Source of the DNA: Comamonas sp. BIGb0124
Lineage (GTDB): Bacteria > Pseudomonadota > Gammaproteobacteria > Burkholderiales > Burkholderiaceae_C
Direction: 5' to 3'
DNA length: 64,000 nt
NCBI RefSeq assembly: GCF_003752175.1
Contig: NZ_RJVF01000008.1
Span: forward strand, 372,001-436,000
This document shows, in pieces, positions 7,998 to 17,290 of this stretch. The position numbers and the translations under genes are program-made. The notes beneath the pieces are model-generated. The model made no database searches, had not been told where the DNA came from, and was given only the letters and a program-made list of their open reading frames with translations. The stretch's first letter is position 1. Every line of letters begins with the position of its first letter.

Positions 7998-10171
7998 GTC
8001 GAGGTCTTTCCGGCAGGTGGCGTATCGGGGTGGCGCAGCGCGGCCATGCGTCGCGCCACGGCGGGCTGGCTGAACACCGCATGCGATTCGCAAGGCAGGC
8101 GCTGCAGCCAATTGGGGTGGGTGCCCACGGTTCCCGGCAGATTGGGCTGATCGCGCAAGGCCAGCACGTCTTCCATGGATACGATGACCAACGGAGCAGG
8201 CGTCGCGGCCAGCCAGGCCAGGATCTCGGCGATGGGCGGCTGATTGAAAGGCGGCAGCGGCGTGCGGGCAAAGCCGCCGTCGGTCAGGGCCTGCCACAGC
8301 AGGCGCCTGTCGTTTTCCCTCTTGCGCCGCTGCACGGCAACGTCGGCATCGGCCAGCAGATCGGAGGCCGCACGCGCCCCGATGTCGTGCCCCGACCACC
8401 AGCCCGCGATGGTGGGCAAATCGTGGGTGGTGCTCATCGCCGCCGACTGAGGGCTCCAGTCCTGCGGCGGCAGCCAGCGGCCATCGTCGCCCTGCGTGAA
8501 CCACAGCACGCTCATGCCGAGCATGCCGGCCTCGGCCGTGCGCCGGTCGAAATCCTCGGCGACGGTGCCCAGGTTCTCGCCGATCACCACGGCATCGTGC
8601 CGCCAGGCCTCGAGCGACAGCAGATTGAGCATGTCGTCGAAGGGGTAGTCCTGATAGGTGCCCTGGGTGGGCGATGCACCGTCGGGCACCAGCCACAGGC
8701 GCTGCAGGCCCATGGCATGGTCCACCCGAATGCCGCCGGCATGCCGGAACGACGCCCGCAGCATCTCGATGTACGCGGCGTAACCGCCCGACCTGAGTGC
8801 ACGCGGAGAAAACGCGGTCAGACCCCAGCTCTGCCCCTGCGGATTGAAGAGATCGGGCGGCGCACCGGGTGACAGTTGCCGCAGCATCACATCCTGCCGG
8901 CTCCAGGCGTGGGCCCCGCACGGGTCCGTGCCGACCGCCAGATCGGCGATCAGGCCGACGGCCATTCCGGCCGCACGCGCCCGGCCCTGTGCACGTTCGA
9001 GTCCGCGATCGGCCAACCACTGCAGAAACAGATGGAATCGCAACGCATGCGGCTGCGAGGCGGCCATCTCTCTCACGGCCTCGCTCTCGGGATCCTGCCA
9101 CTCACGCGGCCAATCCTGCCACCGGGCTGCGGCGCGGTCGCTGTGGCCCATCTGGTAAGCCTGCAGCATCTCGAAACAGGCGTGCCGCCACAGCGCTTCG
9201 CCGCCGTGCTCAATGAAGCGGGCGAACGCTTCGCGCAGCGCTTCATGACGGTCGAGCGGCGAGCCCTCGGATCCGGTGCTTTCGAATCGCTCGAACAAGG
9301 CCCGCAACACGGCCAGCTTGAGCCGTGCGGCTTCGGGCCAATCGATACGCGGGCTCTTGCAGGTGCTGCGGAAAAGCTCGCCCAGACCCTGCTCCTGCAC
9401 CAGCTCGGTCACGACCTCGGTGCCGAACAGCTCGGCCGGATCGATCAGCCAGGCGTTGAGGAACAGCCGGCTGGACGGTGCATACGGACTGTAGCGATCC
9501 GGATAGGCTGAAAAGCCCGCGTGTACGGGGCTGATGGCCAGTGCCGCAGCGCCCTCAGCTGCGGCCTGTTCCGCCAGCACGGCGAGTGCCGAGTAGTCGC
9601 CGACGACGTCGAGGGCATCGCCATTCGGCTCGCGCGGTGCCCGCAGGCTGTACACCTGCACGCCCAAGGCCCAGGGGGTTCGACCGGTGACCGGATCGGC
9701 CGGCGGGCAAGCCGGCATGCGCGGCGGCGCCACGGCCAGCACCACCTGCCGGCCGGCGATGTCGAGCCGGTGGTAGCCCGGCTGCGCGGGCGCATCCAGC
9801 GACCATCGGCCATCGCGGGTGCGCCAAGCCTGCCCGGTGTGGGTCTGGCCACCTTCGCACTCCACACGGTAGTCCAGCGTATCGATGGCCTCGGACCAGT
9901 CGAAGAACACCAGCCCGCCGGCTCGGGCACTCAGCAAGGGCGGCAGCCGGAGCTGTTCGGCCTTCAGCTCGTCCAGGCTCTGACGTGCCTGTTCGGGAGT
10001 CGCGCAAGCAAGCCCCTGTGCCGTCAGCACCGTGCGCAGCGTGTCCGGCTCGACGGCATGCTCGACCTGGTCGCCATCGGTCCAGTGCGCATGCACGCCG
10101 GCTGCATCGGCCAGCGCAAGCAGATCGGCATTGGCCGTGGCGGCTTCATCGGTGGGTTGTTCAGGGATCAA
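7994..10171 (-). CDS. malQ: 4-alpha-glucanotransferase (amylomaltase) MalQ, probable TTG start
   Basis: A 725-residue GH77 enzyme that disproportionates short malto-oligosaccharides into longer chains, which can re-enter TreY or glycogen metabolism. Visible motifs are YSPYAPSSRLFLNAWLIDP, GIRVDHAMGLQRLW (nucleophile Asp), VIGENLGTV (acid Glu) and STTHDLPTIAGWW. The best start is a TTG at 10171-10169, because the coding pattern begins there (then IPEQPTDEAA) and a strong GGAGG ribosome site lies in the end of treZ just ahead. The TTG shares two bases with the treZ stop (TTGA). An ATG start would have to lie inside the domain or inside treZ. Confidence 0.93.
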   Translation of the reverse strand: MIPEQPTDEAATANADLLALADAAGVHAHWTDGDQVEHAVEPDTLRTVLTAQGLACATPEQARQSLDELKAEQLRLPPLLSARAGGLVFFDWSEAIDTLDYRVECEGGQTHTGQAWRTRDGRWSLDAPAQPGYHRLDIAGRQVVLAVAPPRMPACPPADPVTGRTPWALGVQVYSLRAPREPNGDALDVVGDYSALAVLAEQAAAEGAAALAISPVHAGFSAYPDRYSPYAPSSRLFLNAWLIDPAELFGTEVVTELVQEQGLGELFRSTCKSPRIDWPEAARLKLAVLRALFERFESTGSEGSPLDRHEALREAFARFIEHGGEALWRHACFEMLQAYQMGHSDRAAARWQDWPREWQDPESEAVREMAASQPHALRFHLFLQWLADRGLERAQGRARAAGMAVGLIADLAVGTDPCGAHAWSRQDVMLRQLSPGAPPDLFNPQGQSWGLTAFSPRALRSGGYAAYIEMLRASFRHAGGIRVDHAMGLQRLWLVPDGASPTQGTYQDYPFDDMLNLLSLEAWRHDAVVIGENLGTVAEDFDRRTAEAGMLGMSVLWFTQGDDGRWLPPQDWSPQSAAMSTTHDLPTIAGWWSGHDIGARAASDLLADADVAVQRRKRENDRRLLWQALTDGGFARTPLPPFNQPPIAEILAWLAATPAPLVIVSMEDVLALRDQPNLPGTVGTHPNWLQRLPCESHAVFSQPAVARRMAALRHPDTPPAGKTST

Positions 10172-11991
10172 GATGTGGCCTCCTCCATCAGCCAGACACG
10201 AATGCTGAAAGGGGGCGAGACGCCTTGATCGTGAGACGCCTGCACCCAGGGCGCACCCCCGCGTTCGGCCCACAGCAGGCGGACGCGTGCCGGATCGAAC
10301 GACGGCACTTCGGCCCCCTCGGCCCCGAGGTTGATGTCCATGCGCAAGACCACGCCATCGCCCAACCGCCAGCGGGCTGTCACCGCGGCTTCGCCTACGG
10401 CCTGGGCGCCCAGCGCACGTGCGCCGGGCAGCCGAGGCGAGATCTCTTGCGCGCGCACCTGCAGCAACTGCTTGTACAAGGCTTGCCAGGCGACGCCGTC
10501 GGCGTCCACGGGCGCTTGGGGCGGCACACTCGACTCGAAGGTCGACGCGGCATTCGGATCGGGAATGCGCGCCCGCTGCTCGGGATCGGAAAAAGCCGCG
10601 AAATGTGCGAATTCGCCGCGGCGGCCTTCCCGCACGGCGTCGGCCAATTCGTCCCGGTGATCGGTGAAGAACAGGAAAGGCGTGCGCGCCCCGACTTCCT
10701 CGCCCATGAACAGCAACGGAATCTGCGGGCAGAGCAGTTGCAGGCCCACGGCGACACGAAGGGCCCGGGCATCGGCCAAGCGCACAAGCCGCTCGCCCAA
10801 TGCCCGATTGCCGACCTGATCGTGGTTCTGCAGAAACAGCACGAATGCCGTGGGCGGCAGATGGGCGCTGGGCTCGCCGCGGGATTTGCCTTTCTTGTGC
10901 AGCGACGGCTGGCCCTGGTAGACAAAACCTTCGCCGAGACAGGTGGCCAGCAACCGAGCGGGCTGCTCGCGGTAATCCTCGTAATAACCTTCGGTTTCCC
11001 CGGTGAGCAACCGGTGCAGCACGTTGTGGCCGTCGTCGTTCCACTGCGCGCTGTAGCCCTCGCTCAGGCGATGCGCGGCATTGAGTTCGTTCTCGAGCAC
11101 CAGATGGATAAGGCGGCTGCGATCCACACGGCTGTACAGGTACGCGGGCAACTCGTCGAGCCAGTCGGGCGAGGTGATGGCATGGACCGCATCGAGCCGC
11201 AGACCATCGAAGCGAAACTCGCTCAGCCAATACAAGGCGTTCTCGGCGAAGAATCGCCGCACCGGGGGTTGCCGGAAATCGATGGCAGCCCCCCACGGGG
11301 TCGACACGTCGTCGCGGAAAAACGGCGCGGCATACCGAGGCAGGAAATTGCCATCGGGACCGAAGTGGTTGTAGACCACGTCCAGCATCACCGCCATGCC
11401 CAGTCCGTGCGCGGTATCGACCAGCGCTTTCAGTTCGTCGGGCGTGCCGTAGCGGGCGTCGGGTGCGTAGGGCAGGACGCCGTCGTAACCCCAGTTCCGA
11501 CGGCCCGGAAAATCGTTCAGCGGCATCAGCTCGATCGCGGTGATGCCCAACGCGGCCAGGGCCGGCAGTCTTCGAGCGGCGGCCACGAAGCCGCCGGCCA
11601 GGCCCACATGCATCTCGTAGAGCACCGTTTCGTGCCACGGCCTGCCGCGCCATTCAGGGTGTTGCCAGGCATAGGTCGAAGGGTCGTCGGTGACGATGCT
11701 GGCGCCGTGTACGTCGCCGTCCTGGGCGCGCGAGGCCGGATCGGGCACGGCCAGGCCATCGGGCAGTACATAACGGTAGCGCGTACCGACCGCGCAGGGC
11801 AGCTCGAGCGCATACCACCCATCCGCCTGCGGCTCCATGGGCCGGGGCGGCGCGCCATCGAGTTCCAGTCCGACCGCATCGACACTGGGCGCCCACAGCC
11901 GAAAAAGCACGACGCCGGGCCGCACGACCTGGGCACCAAAAACCGCGTCCGGGCGGCTGGCGGAAGAAACAGCGGAATCAGGCCGGGTCAT
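10168..11991 (-). CDS. treZ: Malto-oligosyltrehalose trehalohydrolase TreZ
   Basis: A 607-residue GH13 enzyme that cleaves the terminal trehalose from the product of TreY. An N-terminal early-set (CBM48-like) domain (VLFRLWAPSVDAVGLELDG) precedes the barrel. The barrel shows MLDVVYNHFGPDGN (region I), DGLRLDAVHAI (II), LVLENELN (III) and the TreZ-type FLQNHDQVGNRALGER (IV). ATG 11991 gives the first coding residues MTRPDSAV, and this start lies 14 bp inside the end of glgX. An ACGGAG ribosome site is about 10 bp ahead. It is co-transcribed with glgX, malQ and treY. Confidence 0.94.
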   Translation of the reverse strand: MTRPDSAVSSASRPDAVFGAQVVRPGVVLFRLWAPSVDAVGLELDGAPPRPMEPQADGWYALELPCAVGTRYRYVLPDGLAVPDPASRAQDGDVHGASIVTDDPSTYAWQHPEWRGRPWHETVLYEMHVGLAGGFVAAARRLPALAALGITAIELMPLNDFPGRRNWGYDGVLPYAPDARYGTPDELKALVDTAHGLGMAVMLDVVYNHFGPDGNFLPRYAAPFFRDDVSTPWGAAIDFRQPPVRRFFAENALYWLSEFRFDGLRLDAVHAITSPDWLDELPAYLYSRVDRSRLIHLVLENELNAAHRLSEGYSAQWNDDGHNVLHRLLTGETEGYYEDYREQPARLLATCLGEGFVYQGQPSLHKKGKSRGEPSAHLPPTAFVLFLQNHDQVGNRALGERLVRLADARALRVAVGLQLLCPQIPLLFMGEEVGARTPFLFFTDHRDELADAVREGRRGEFAHFAAFSDPEQRARIPDPNAASTFESSVPPQAPVDADGVAWQALYKQLLQVRAQEISPRLPGARALGAQAVGEAAVTARWRLGDGVVLRMDINLGAEGAEVPSFDPARVRLLWAERGGAPWVQASHDQGVSPPFSIRVWLMEEATS

Positions 11992-14158
11992 GGGGAGAGT
12001 GCTCCGTAAGGTCAGGACCATGGGAAGAGGCCGCAGGCTGCGAAGGGGCGTCCTGGGAGGCGACGCGACCGGCCAGCAAGACGACCGAGCGCCCTTCCAC
12101 GTCCACGGCCTGCCCGGGTGCAAGCTCGTGCGCCTGCTCGCCGGGACGGCCGCTGTCCAGCAGCAGGCGCCAATCCAGCGCGGGTTGCGGCAAATGAAAG
12201 AGCTGGCTGTGTTCGCAACCATTGATCAGCAGCAAGGTGATGTCCAGGCCGCCGTGGGTGTCGTGCGCCACGCGCCGCAGGCCCAGCGTGCGGCTGTCCG
12301 CGTCCTGCCAGGCCCCGTCGGATTTGGGCTGGCCATCGGTATCGAACCAGGCGAGTGCCTGCAGGCCATGGCCCATGTCTTCTTCTTGCACGAGGTAGTT
12401 GCGCGACCGCAGGCTGGGGTGCCAGCGGCGCGCTGCGGTCAGGCGCCCGACGAACCCGGCCAGGGCCGAACCGGCGGGCGATCGCATCTGCTGCCAGTCC
12501 AGATAGGACAGCTCGTTGTCCTGGCAATAGGCATTGTTGCTGCCGTGCTGGCTGTTGCCGAACTCGTCGCCCGCCAGCAGCATGGGCGTGCCTTGCGACA
12601 GCATCAGCGTGGCCAGCATCGCGCGCTTGACGCGCTCGCGCAGAGACACGATGCCCTCGTCGTCGGTCGGTCCCTCGACACCCCAGTTGTTGCTGAGGTT
12701 CTCGTTGTGGCCGTCGCGATTGCCCTCGCCGTTGGCTTCGTTGTGCTTGTGGTTATAGCTCACCAGATCCTGCAAGGTGAACCCGTCGTGCGCGGCCAGG
12801 AAGTTGATGCTGGCCCAGGGCTTGCGGTGGCGTTTGTTGAACAGATCGCCGCTGCCGGTAAGGCGTGCCCCCAGTTCGCGCAACTGATGGCCGTCGCCGC
12901 GCCAGAAGCGCCGCGTGCCGTCGCGGAACTTATCGTTCCACTCACCGAATCCGGGCGGATGGTTGCCGACCTGATAACCGCCCGGCCCCACGTCCCAGGG
13001 CTCTGAAATCAGCTTGAGGGTGGAGAGCTGCGGATCCTGCCGGATGGCATCGAAGAAGCCGGAGCCGGGATTGAAGCCGGTGCCCTCGCGTCCCAGCGTC
13101 ACCCCGAGGTCGAAGCGGAATCCGTCGATCTGATAGGCGTGGGCCCAATAGCGCAGCGAATCCATCACCATCTGCAGCACCCGGGGGTGCGACAGATTGA
13201 CCGTGTTGCCGCAGCCCGTTTCGTCGATGTAATACCGCTCGTTGCCCGGCACCAGCCGGTAGTAGCTGGCGTTGTCCAGGCCCCGCCACGACAGCGTGGG
13301 CCCCAGATGGTTGCCCTCGCAGGTGTGGTTGTAGACGACATCGAGAAACACCTCGATGCCGGCCGCATGCAGCCGCCGGATCGCCATGCGCATTTCCTTG
13401 ATCTCGCCGGTCGAGAGATACGAAGGCTCGGGAGCGAAGTACGACAGCGTGCTGTAGCCCCAGTAATTGCGCAGCCCGCGCTGCAGCAGGAACTGGTCTT
13501 GTGCGAACGCGTGCACCGGCAACAGCTCGATGGCGGTCACGCCCAGGCGCTGCAGATGTTCGATGAAGTAGGGATCGGCCAGCGCCGCGAAGGTGCCGCG
13601 CGCATCGCCCCGCACGTCGTCGCGCTGGGCCGAGACGCCGCGCACATGGGTCTCGTAGATCACCGTGTCGGCAAAGTCGGTTTCGGGCCGCCGGCTGCTG
13701 CCCCAGTTGAAGTTGTCCTCCACCACCACCGATTTGGGCATCGCCGGCGCGCTGTCGCGGCGGTCCAGGCTCAGGTCGGCCTGCCGATGGCCGATGCGAT
13801 AACCGAACAGCGCATCCGTCCAGCGCAACTGGCCCAGCATCTTCTTGCCGTACGGATCGAGCAGCAGCTTGTGGGGATTGAAGCGGTGGCCGTTCTCGGG
13901 CTCGTACGGACCGTGGGCGCGGTAGCCGTAGACCAGGCCGGCCTGCGCGTCGGGCAGGTAGCCGTGCCACACCTCGTCGGTGCACTCCGGCAAGGTGAAG
14001 CGGGCGATCTCCTTGCGGCCGGCGGCATCGAAAATGCACAGGTCGATGCGGGTGGCGTTGGCCGAGAACACCGCAAAATTCACGCCCAGGCCGTCCGATG
14101 TGGCGCCCAGCGGATAAGGCTTGCCCGTGGCCAGCCGGTCGGGAAACGGCTTCGACAT
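11978..14158 (-). CDS. glgX: Glycogen debranching enzyme GlgX (isoamylase-type)
   Basis: A 726-residue GH13 enzyme that cleaves alpha-1,6 branches of (phosphorylase-trimmed) glycogen. It has an N-terminal CBM48-like domain (PYPLGATSDGLGVNFAVFSA) and barrel motifs VFLDVVYNHTCEGN, GFRFDLGVTLGREG, LISEPWDVGPGGYQVG and AAHDGFTLQDLVSYN. The ATG at 14158 has an AAGGAA ribosome site 10 bp ahead. It is the first gene of the operon and its 3' end overlaps treZ by 14 bp. In this setting it supplies linear malto-oligosaccharides to TreY/TreZ. No glgA, glgB, glgC or phosphorylase gene is in the window. Confidence 0.95.
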   Translation of the reverse strand: MSKPFPDRLATGKPYPLGATSDGLGVNFAVFSANATRIDLCIFDAAGRKEIARFTLPECTDEVWHGYLPDAQAGLVYGYRAHGPYEPENGHRFNPHKLLLDPYGKKMLGQLRWTDALFGYRIGHRQADLSLDRRDSAPAMPKSVVVEDNFNWGSSRRPETDFADTVIYETHVRGVSAQRDDVRGDARGTFAALADPYFIEHLQRLGVTAIELLPVHAFAQDQFLLQRGLRNYWGYSTLSYFAPEPSYLSTGEIKEMRMAIRRLHAAGIEVFLDVVYNHTCEGNHLGPTLSWRGLDNASYYRLVPGNERYYIDETGCGNTVNLSHPRVLQMVMDSLRYWAHAYQIDGFRFDLGVTLGREGTGFNPGSGFFDAIRQDPQLSTLKLISEPWDVGPGGYQVGNHPPGFGEWNDKFRDGTRRFWRGDGHQLRELGARLTGSGDLFNKRHRKPWASINFLAAHDGFTLQDLVSYNHKHNEANGEGNRDGHNENLSNNWGVEGPTDDEGIVSLRERVKRAMLATLMLSQGTPMLLAGDEFGNSQHGSNNAYCQDNELSYLDWQQMRSPAGSALAGFVGRLTAARRWHPSLRSRNYLVQEEDMGHGLQALAWFDTDGQPKSDGAWQDADSRTLGLRRVAHDTHGGLDITLLLINGCEHSQLFHLPQPALDWRLLLDSGRPGEQAHELAPGQAVDVEGRSVVLLAGRVASQDAPSQPAASSHGPDLTEHSPHDPA

Positions 14159-14733
14159 GGCTGCTGTTCCTTTGCATCGAGGCGATTCTTGTGCCGAATC
14201 CAGGCTCCCCCCTGAAGCGCCCGGATCCGGAGACGGTGGACCGGCCGGAGCTCGACCACCGTCCAAACTGGTCAGAGTATGCAGAGGCCTTCGTGCACGC
14301 TCTGTAGGCCAACAGCCGTGTCGGGCTGTCTGACCGCGACGCTATTTCACGTTGTGCAGACGCGCCAGCCGGCCCGCACGTCCGCAGCATAGTCCATGCA
14401 GGGCCGATCGAGGGGCGAACACGTTCCAGAACCAGCCCGCACCGGGCGTCAGGGTGGCAGGCCCAGCGGCCGGCACGCTCGGCGGTAATCAAAAAGACTT
14501 CGGGCGGGCGCGTGCGCTCCCTCGTCGAAAAAGAATGGCCGTCGACTGCATCCACCCGCCGGCGGCCTGCGTACAAGGTTCTGAAACCCTCGGCTCCTCG
14601 ATGGCGGCCTTCAGGTTTCGCACTTCGGATGCCGGTGATCTTGTCCGCGCAGGCGGCCACCGGCATGCGGTTTTGAGGCAACGGCCGTCGCGGCCCGGTC
14701 CCGATCGGCTGCGCGGCACAACGGAGAACTTCC
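14159..14733. other. Divergent intergenic region between glgX and the ferritin-like gene
   Basis: This 575-bp stretch separates the minus-strand glgX operon from the plus-strand ferritin-like gene and should hold the promoters of both. Short open frames exist on both strands, but none has a recognisable product or a convincing start. I saw no clear inverted repeat, terminator or consensus promoter by eye. Confidence 0.5.
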
Positions 14734-15705
14734 ATGACCGAGACAACGAACCTGGTGGGTGCCCTGCAGCAGCGCGAGATCAAACGGGCCGAACGGCGCC
14801 ATTTCTTCCGCAAATCCAGCGGCTTTGCGCTGGGCATGGCCGGTGGCGTGATCCTGGGTGCGTGCGGCGGCGAGGGAGACAACGCCATCGCCCAGGAAAG
14901 CAAGCCCACCGATGCCGAGATTCTGAACTTTGCCCTGAACCTGGAGTATCTCGAAGCCCAGTTCTACCAATACGCCGCCTTTGGCGTGGGCCTGAGCGCC
15001 AACATGCTCGGAGGCACCGGCAGCCAGGGCGCCGTCGTGGGTGGCAGCGCGGTCGCCTTCAAGGACCCGGTCGTCGCGCAATACGCCCGGGAAATTGCCA
15101 AGGATGAACTCGACCACGTGCGTTTCCTGCGCGCGGCACTGGGATCGTCGGCCGTGGCCCAGCCCGCCATCGACATCAGCGGCACGGATCCCAATGGTGC
15201 GTTCTCGGTCGCCGCCCGCGCAGCCGGCCTGGTCGGTCCGGGCCAGGTCTTCAACCCGTACGCCAGCGACGAAGCCTTTCTGCTCGGTGCCTTTCTGTTC
15301 GAAGACGTGGGCGTGACGGCCTACAAGGGTGCATCGCCCCTGATCGAAAACAAGACCTACCTGGAAGCGGCTGCCGGCATCCTGGCTGCAGAGGCCTACC
15401 ACGCGGGACTGGTTCGCACGGTGCTGTATTCGAAGGGCCTGGCCACGCCCAGCCTTCGGACCTCGGCCGATGCGATTGCCAAGGCCCGCGATTCGCTCGA
15501 CAACAGCCGCTCGCAGGACCAGGGCATCACGGGGACCAGCGACACCTCGAACATCGTGCCGCTCGACGACAACGGCATCGCCTACAGCCGGAGCCCGGAC
15601 GACGTGCTGAACATCGTCTACCTCAACCCCGGTGCCGTGACGCGCGGCGGCTTCTTCCCGCAAGGCGTGAACGGCGCGCTGAACATGAGCAGCGCCTTCG
15701 CCTGA
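14734..15705 (+). CDS. Tat-exported ferritin-like domain protein, probable lipoprotein
   Basis: A 323-residue protein with a twin-arginine type leader (RRHFFRKSSGFALGMAGG at residues 21-38) that ends in a lipobox-like LGAC with Cys44. It may therefore be a folded metalloprotein anchored in the periplasm. The body looks like the Ferritin_2 type: helix segments NLEYLEAQFYQYAAFG, AKDELDHVRFLRAALG, FLFEDVGVTAYKGA and LAAEAYHAGLVRTVLY carry two E..H motifs and two further Glu, as expected for a di-iron four-helix bundle. A GGAG ribosome site lies 8 bp before ATG 14734. The gene stands alone; relatives are often stress- or desiccation-associated, but no function can be fixed here. Confidence 0.8.
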   Translation: MTETTNLVGALQQREIKRAERRHFFRKSSGFALGMAGGVILGACGGEGDNAIAQESKPTDAEILNFALNLEYLEAQFYQYAAFGVGLSANMLGGTGSQGAVVGGSAVAFKDPVVAQYAREIAKDELDHVRFLRAALGSSAVAQPAIDISGTDPNGAFSVAARAAGLVGPGQVFNPYASDEAFLLGAFLFEDVGVTAYKGASPLIENKTYLEAAAGILAAEAYHAGLVRTVLYSKGLATPSLRTSADAIAKARDSLDNSRSQDQGITGTSDTSNIVPLDDNGIAYSRSPDDVLNIVYLNPGAVTRGGFFPQGVNGALNMSSAFA

Positions 15706-15901
15706 CGCAGCGCCTGCCGGCCCTTTCTTGCAGCGACAGGGTCGGCTGAACCCCACAGAGAAAAAAGAAAAGGCGGGCCTGCACGACGCAGACGCGCGGC
15801 CCGATCCTTGTGCCTGAAGCAGCCTGTCCGTCTCAGGAAATGACGTTCCCCTATGGTTTTGGCCATACGGCAGAACGTTCATTCCATCCGAGATCGGATT
15901 T

Positions 15902-16408
15902 ATGGCACTTCATGGTGACAAGACGCTTGAGCCAGGGACTTGCGGCATCGTCGCCCCGGCAAATGCGGGCACACCCGTGGCTCGAAGTGCGTCACGCCAG
16001 GCCTGCAGCCGACCCCTGATCGCTCTTGGGTTGTGCGTGGCCGCTGGCACGGTACTGGCCCAACCGGATCCCGCGCCGCAGCAGCGGCGGCAATCGCAGC
16101 GGGACCGCGAACAGCTCGAACAGTTGCTGAATCCGCCCGAGGCTCACCTGCCGGCAATGCCTCCATCGAACGAGAGCGCGGCGAGATTCGACGAATCGGA
16201 GCGGCCTTGCGTCGTCATCCGGCAGTTGCGCATCGCCGGCATCGACAGCCACACCGAACACCGCTCCGCCCTGTTGGCCTGGCTCAGGCCCCATGCCGAC
16301 GGGACACGGCTGGGCGATGCGGATGCGGTGGAAGGCAAGTGCCTGGGCGAATCCGCGCGATACGTCTCGCTGGGCCACTTCGGATCGAGTTATAAGCCAG
16401 CACATTGA
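15902..16408 (+). pseudogene. Truncated two-partner secretion protein (ShlB/FhaC/CdiB-like), N-terminal fragment
   Basis: The 168-codon frame has a signal-peptide-like stretch (RPLIALGLCVAAGTVLAQ). A Gln/Arg-rich plug-helix region (DPAPQQRRQSQRDREQLEQL) follows, then the start of a POTRA_2 domain (CVVIRQLRIAGI, LLAWLRPHADG, GDADAVEGKCLGE). Intact TpsB transporters run about 550-600 residues and continue through a second POTRA domain and a 16-stranded barrel. Here homology stops soon after GKCLG, and a different frame that reads like a toxin tail takes over. I therefore call it a remnant of a CdiB-like gene fused to toxin DNA by deletion or recombination. The first codon is uncertain. Confidence 0.6.
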
Positions 16409-16562
16409 CGCCCTGGACACAAGACGCGGCGCGGTGAACGATGCGACTGCAACAATGGTTCTCGATTTACGAACACAACCTGGCGGAATGAACTCTGCGC
16501 AATGGCTGATTTCGTATGGAACCAAGCGAAATGTTCTCGTGAGAATTAAGGAATTTAAATGA
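16383..16562 (+). pseudogene. C-terminal toxin remnant 1 (CdiA-CT-like), overlapping the immunity gene
   Basis: In frame 0 the sequence from about 16383 to the stop at 16560-16562 reads ISQHIDALDTRRGAVNDA, then TMVLDLRTQPGGMNSAQWL and ends LVRIKEFK. This small basic C-terminal segment looks like the end of a polymorphic CdiA-CT or Rhs toxin, but I cannot name the family. Its TGA overlaps the next gene's ATG (ATGA at 16559-16562), the tight coupling usual for toxin-immunity pairs. The left boundary is approximate and falls where TpsB-like sequence ends in another frame. No intact toxin domain remains, so it is probably inactive. Confidence 0.5.
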
Positions 16563-17290
16563 GCAAAATCGGACTAGAAGTTGTTTTTAAAACAGAAACC
16601 GTCAACAAAATAGCATTACTAAGGAATGTGCTCAGATTAATGCGGCAAGACGGAATGCCTCTTGATTCACTTGAAACCAGATATGGTCATATCGACTCCG
16701 CCACCTACATGAGCCTAGTTGAAAAGGAGGGGGACTGGGTCTATGGATTTGAAACACCTGATATCGAGATCATACACGGAGAAAGCGGCGGCTTCGATCT
16801 ATACAAATTGATCGCCATCGAGAAAACCATTGAAAAAGTCATCACCCCATCAAATTGGGCTCAATATTTCACTTCAGAACAAGGATTCTCTACATGTCGA
16901 GTTTTTGATGCAGACTTTGATTTCTGGCAAAATACTACCAATCCCATTGAGTATCAAAAATCAGGTCGATCTTACGAGAAAAATGAATTAATTTCAAATA
17001 ATCTACCCTACCCACTCGAAGATAAGATAGTTGATATTTCAAAAAATCCGGGAGTGAGAATTTTCCGAAAAGGCTACATTGAAGCCATTGGATTCGAGAT
17101 GTGGCTGAGCGATTGCTTCTTCAATGCAATTGAAGGCTATTCCACTAAACGATTGCAGGCTGCTGGCTGGTCAGTACAGCAGTGTACAAATGGGGTGATC
17201 CATCTTAGCGTCAAGCCTATTGAGTTAAGCGATCACGGCGACATCGAGAAACAGCGAGCGCTGAGGGCAGCGTTGTTTGGGGGGCCTTGA
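16559..17290 (+). CDS. Unrecognised AT-rich protein, probable orphan immunity protein
   Basis: A 243-residue acidic soluble protein with no signal peptide and no family I recognise. Base composition is far more AT-rich than the flanking genes, with codons such as ATA, AAA and TTA that are rare elsewhere in the window. Such composition is usual for horizontally moved toxin-immunity cargo. The start overlaps the stop of the preceding toxin-like tail (ATGA), and a second toxin-tail/immunity-like unit follows. I infer that it protects against a toxin encoded by other strains. Its C-terminal residues (ALFGGP) abut the next remnant, suggesting a recombination joint near 17270-17290. Confidence 0.6.
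   Translation: MSKIGLEVVFKTETVNKIALLRNVLRLMRQDGMPLDSLETRYGHIDSATYMSLVEKEGDWVYGFETPDIEIIHGESGGFDLYKLIAIEKTIEKVITPSNWAQYFTSEQGFSTCRVFDADFDFWQNTTNPIEYQKSGRSYEKNELISNNLPYPLEDKIVDISKNPGVRIFRKGYIEAIGFEMWLSDCFFNAIEGYSTKRLQAAGWSVQQCTNGVIHLSVKPIELSDHGDIEKQRALRAALFGGP

Noticed and set aside
5232-8150. A 972-codon open frame on the plus strand opposite treY
   Set aside because: It is a mirror of the high-GC treY gene, its translation is low-complexity and His/Arg/Gln-rich, and treY motifs on the minus strand are unmistakable.
15902-16562. The possibility that this stretch is one intact secreted protein gene
   Set aside because: The TpsB-like part and the toxin-tail part are in different frames and neither contains a complete domain.
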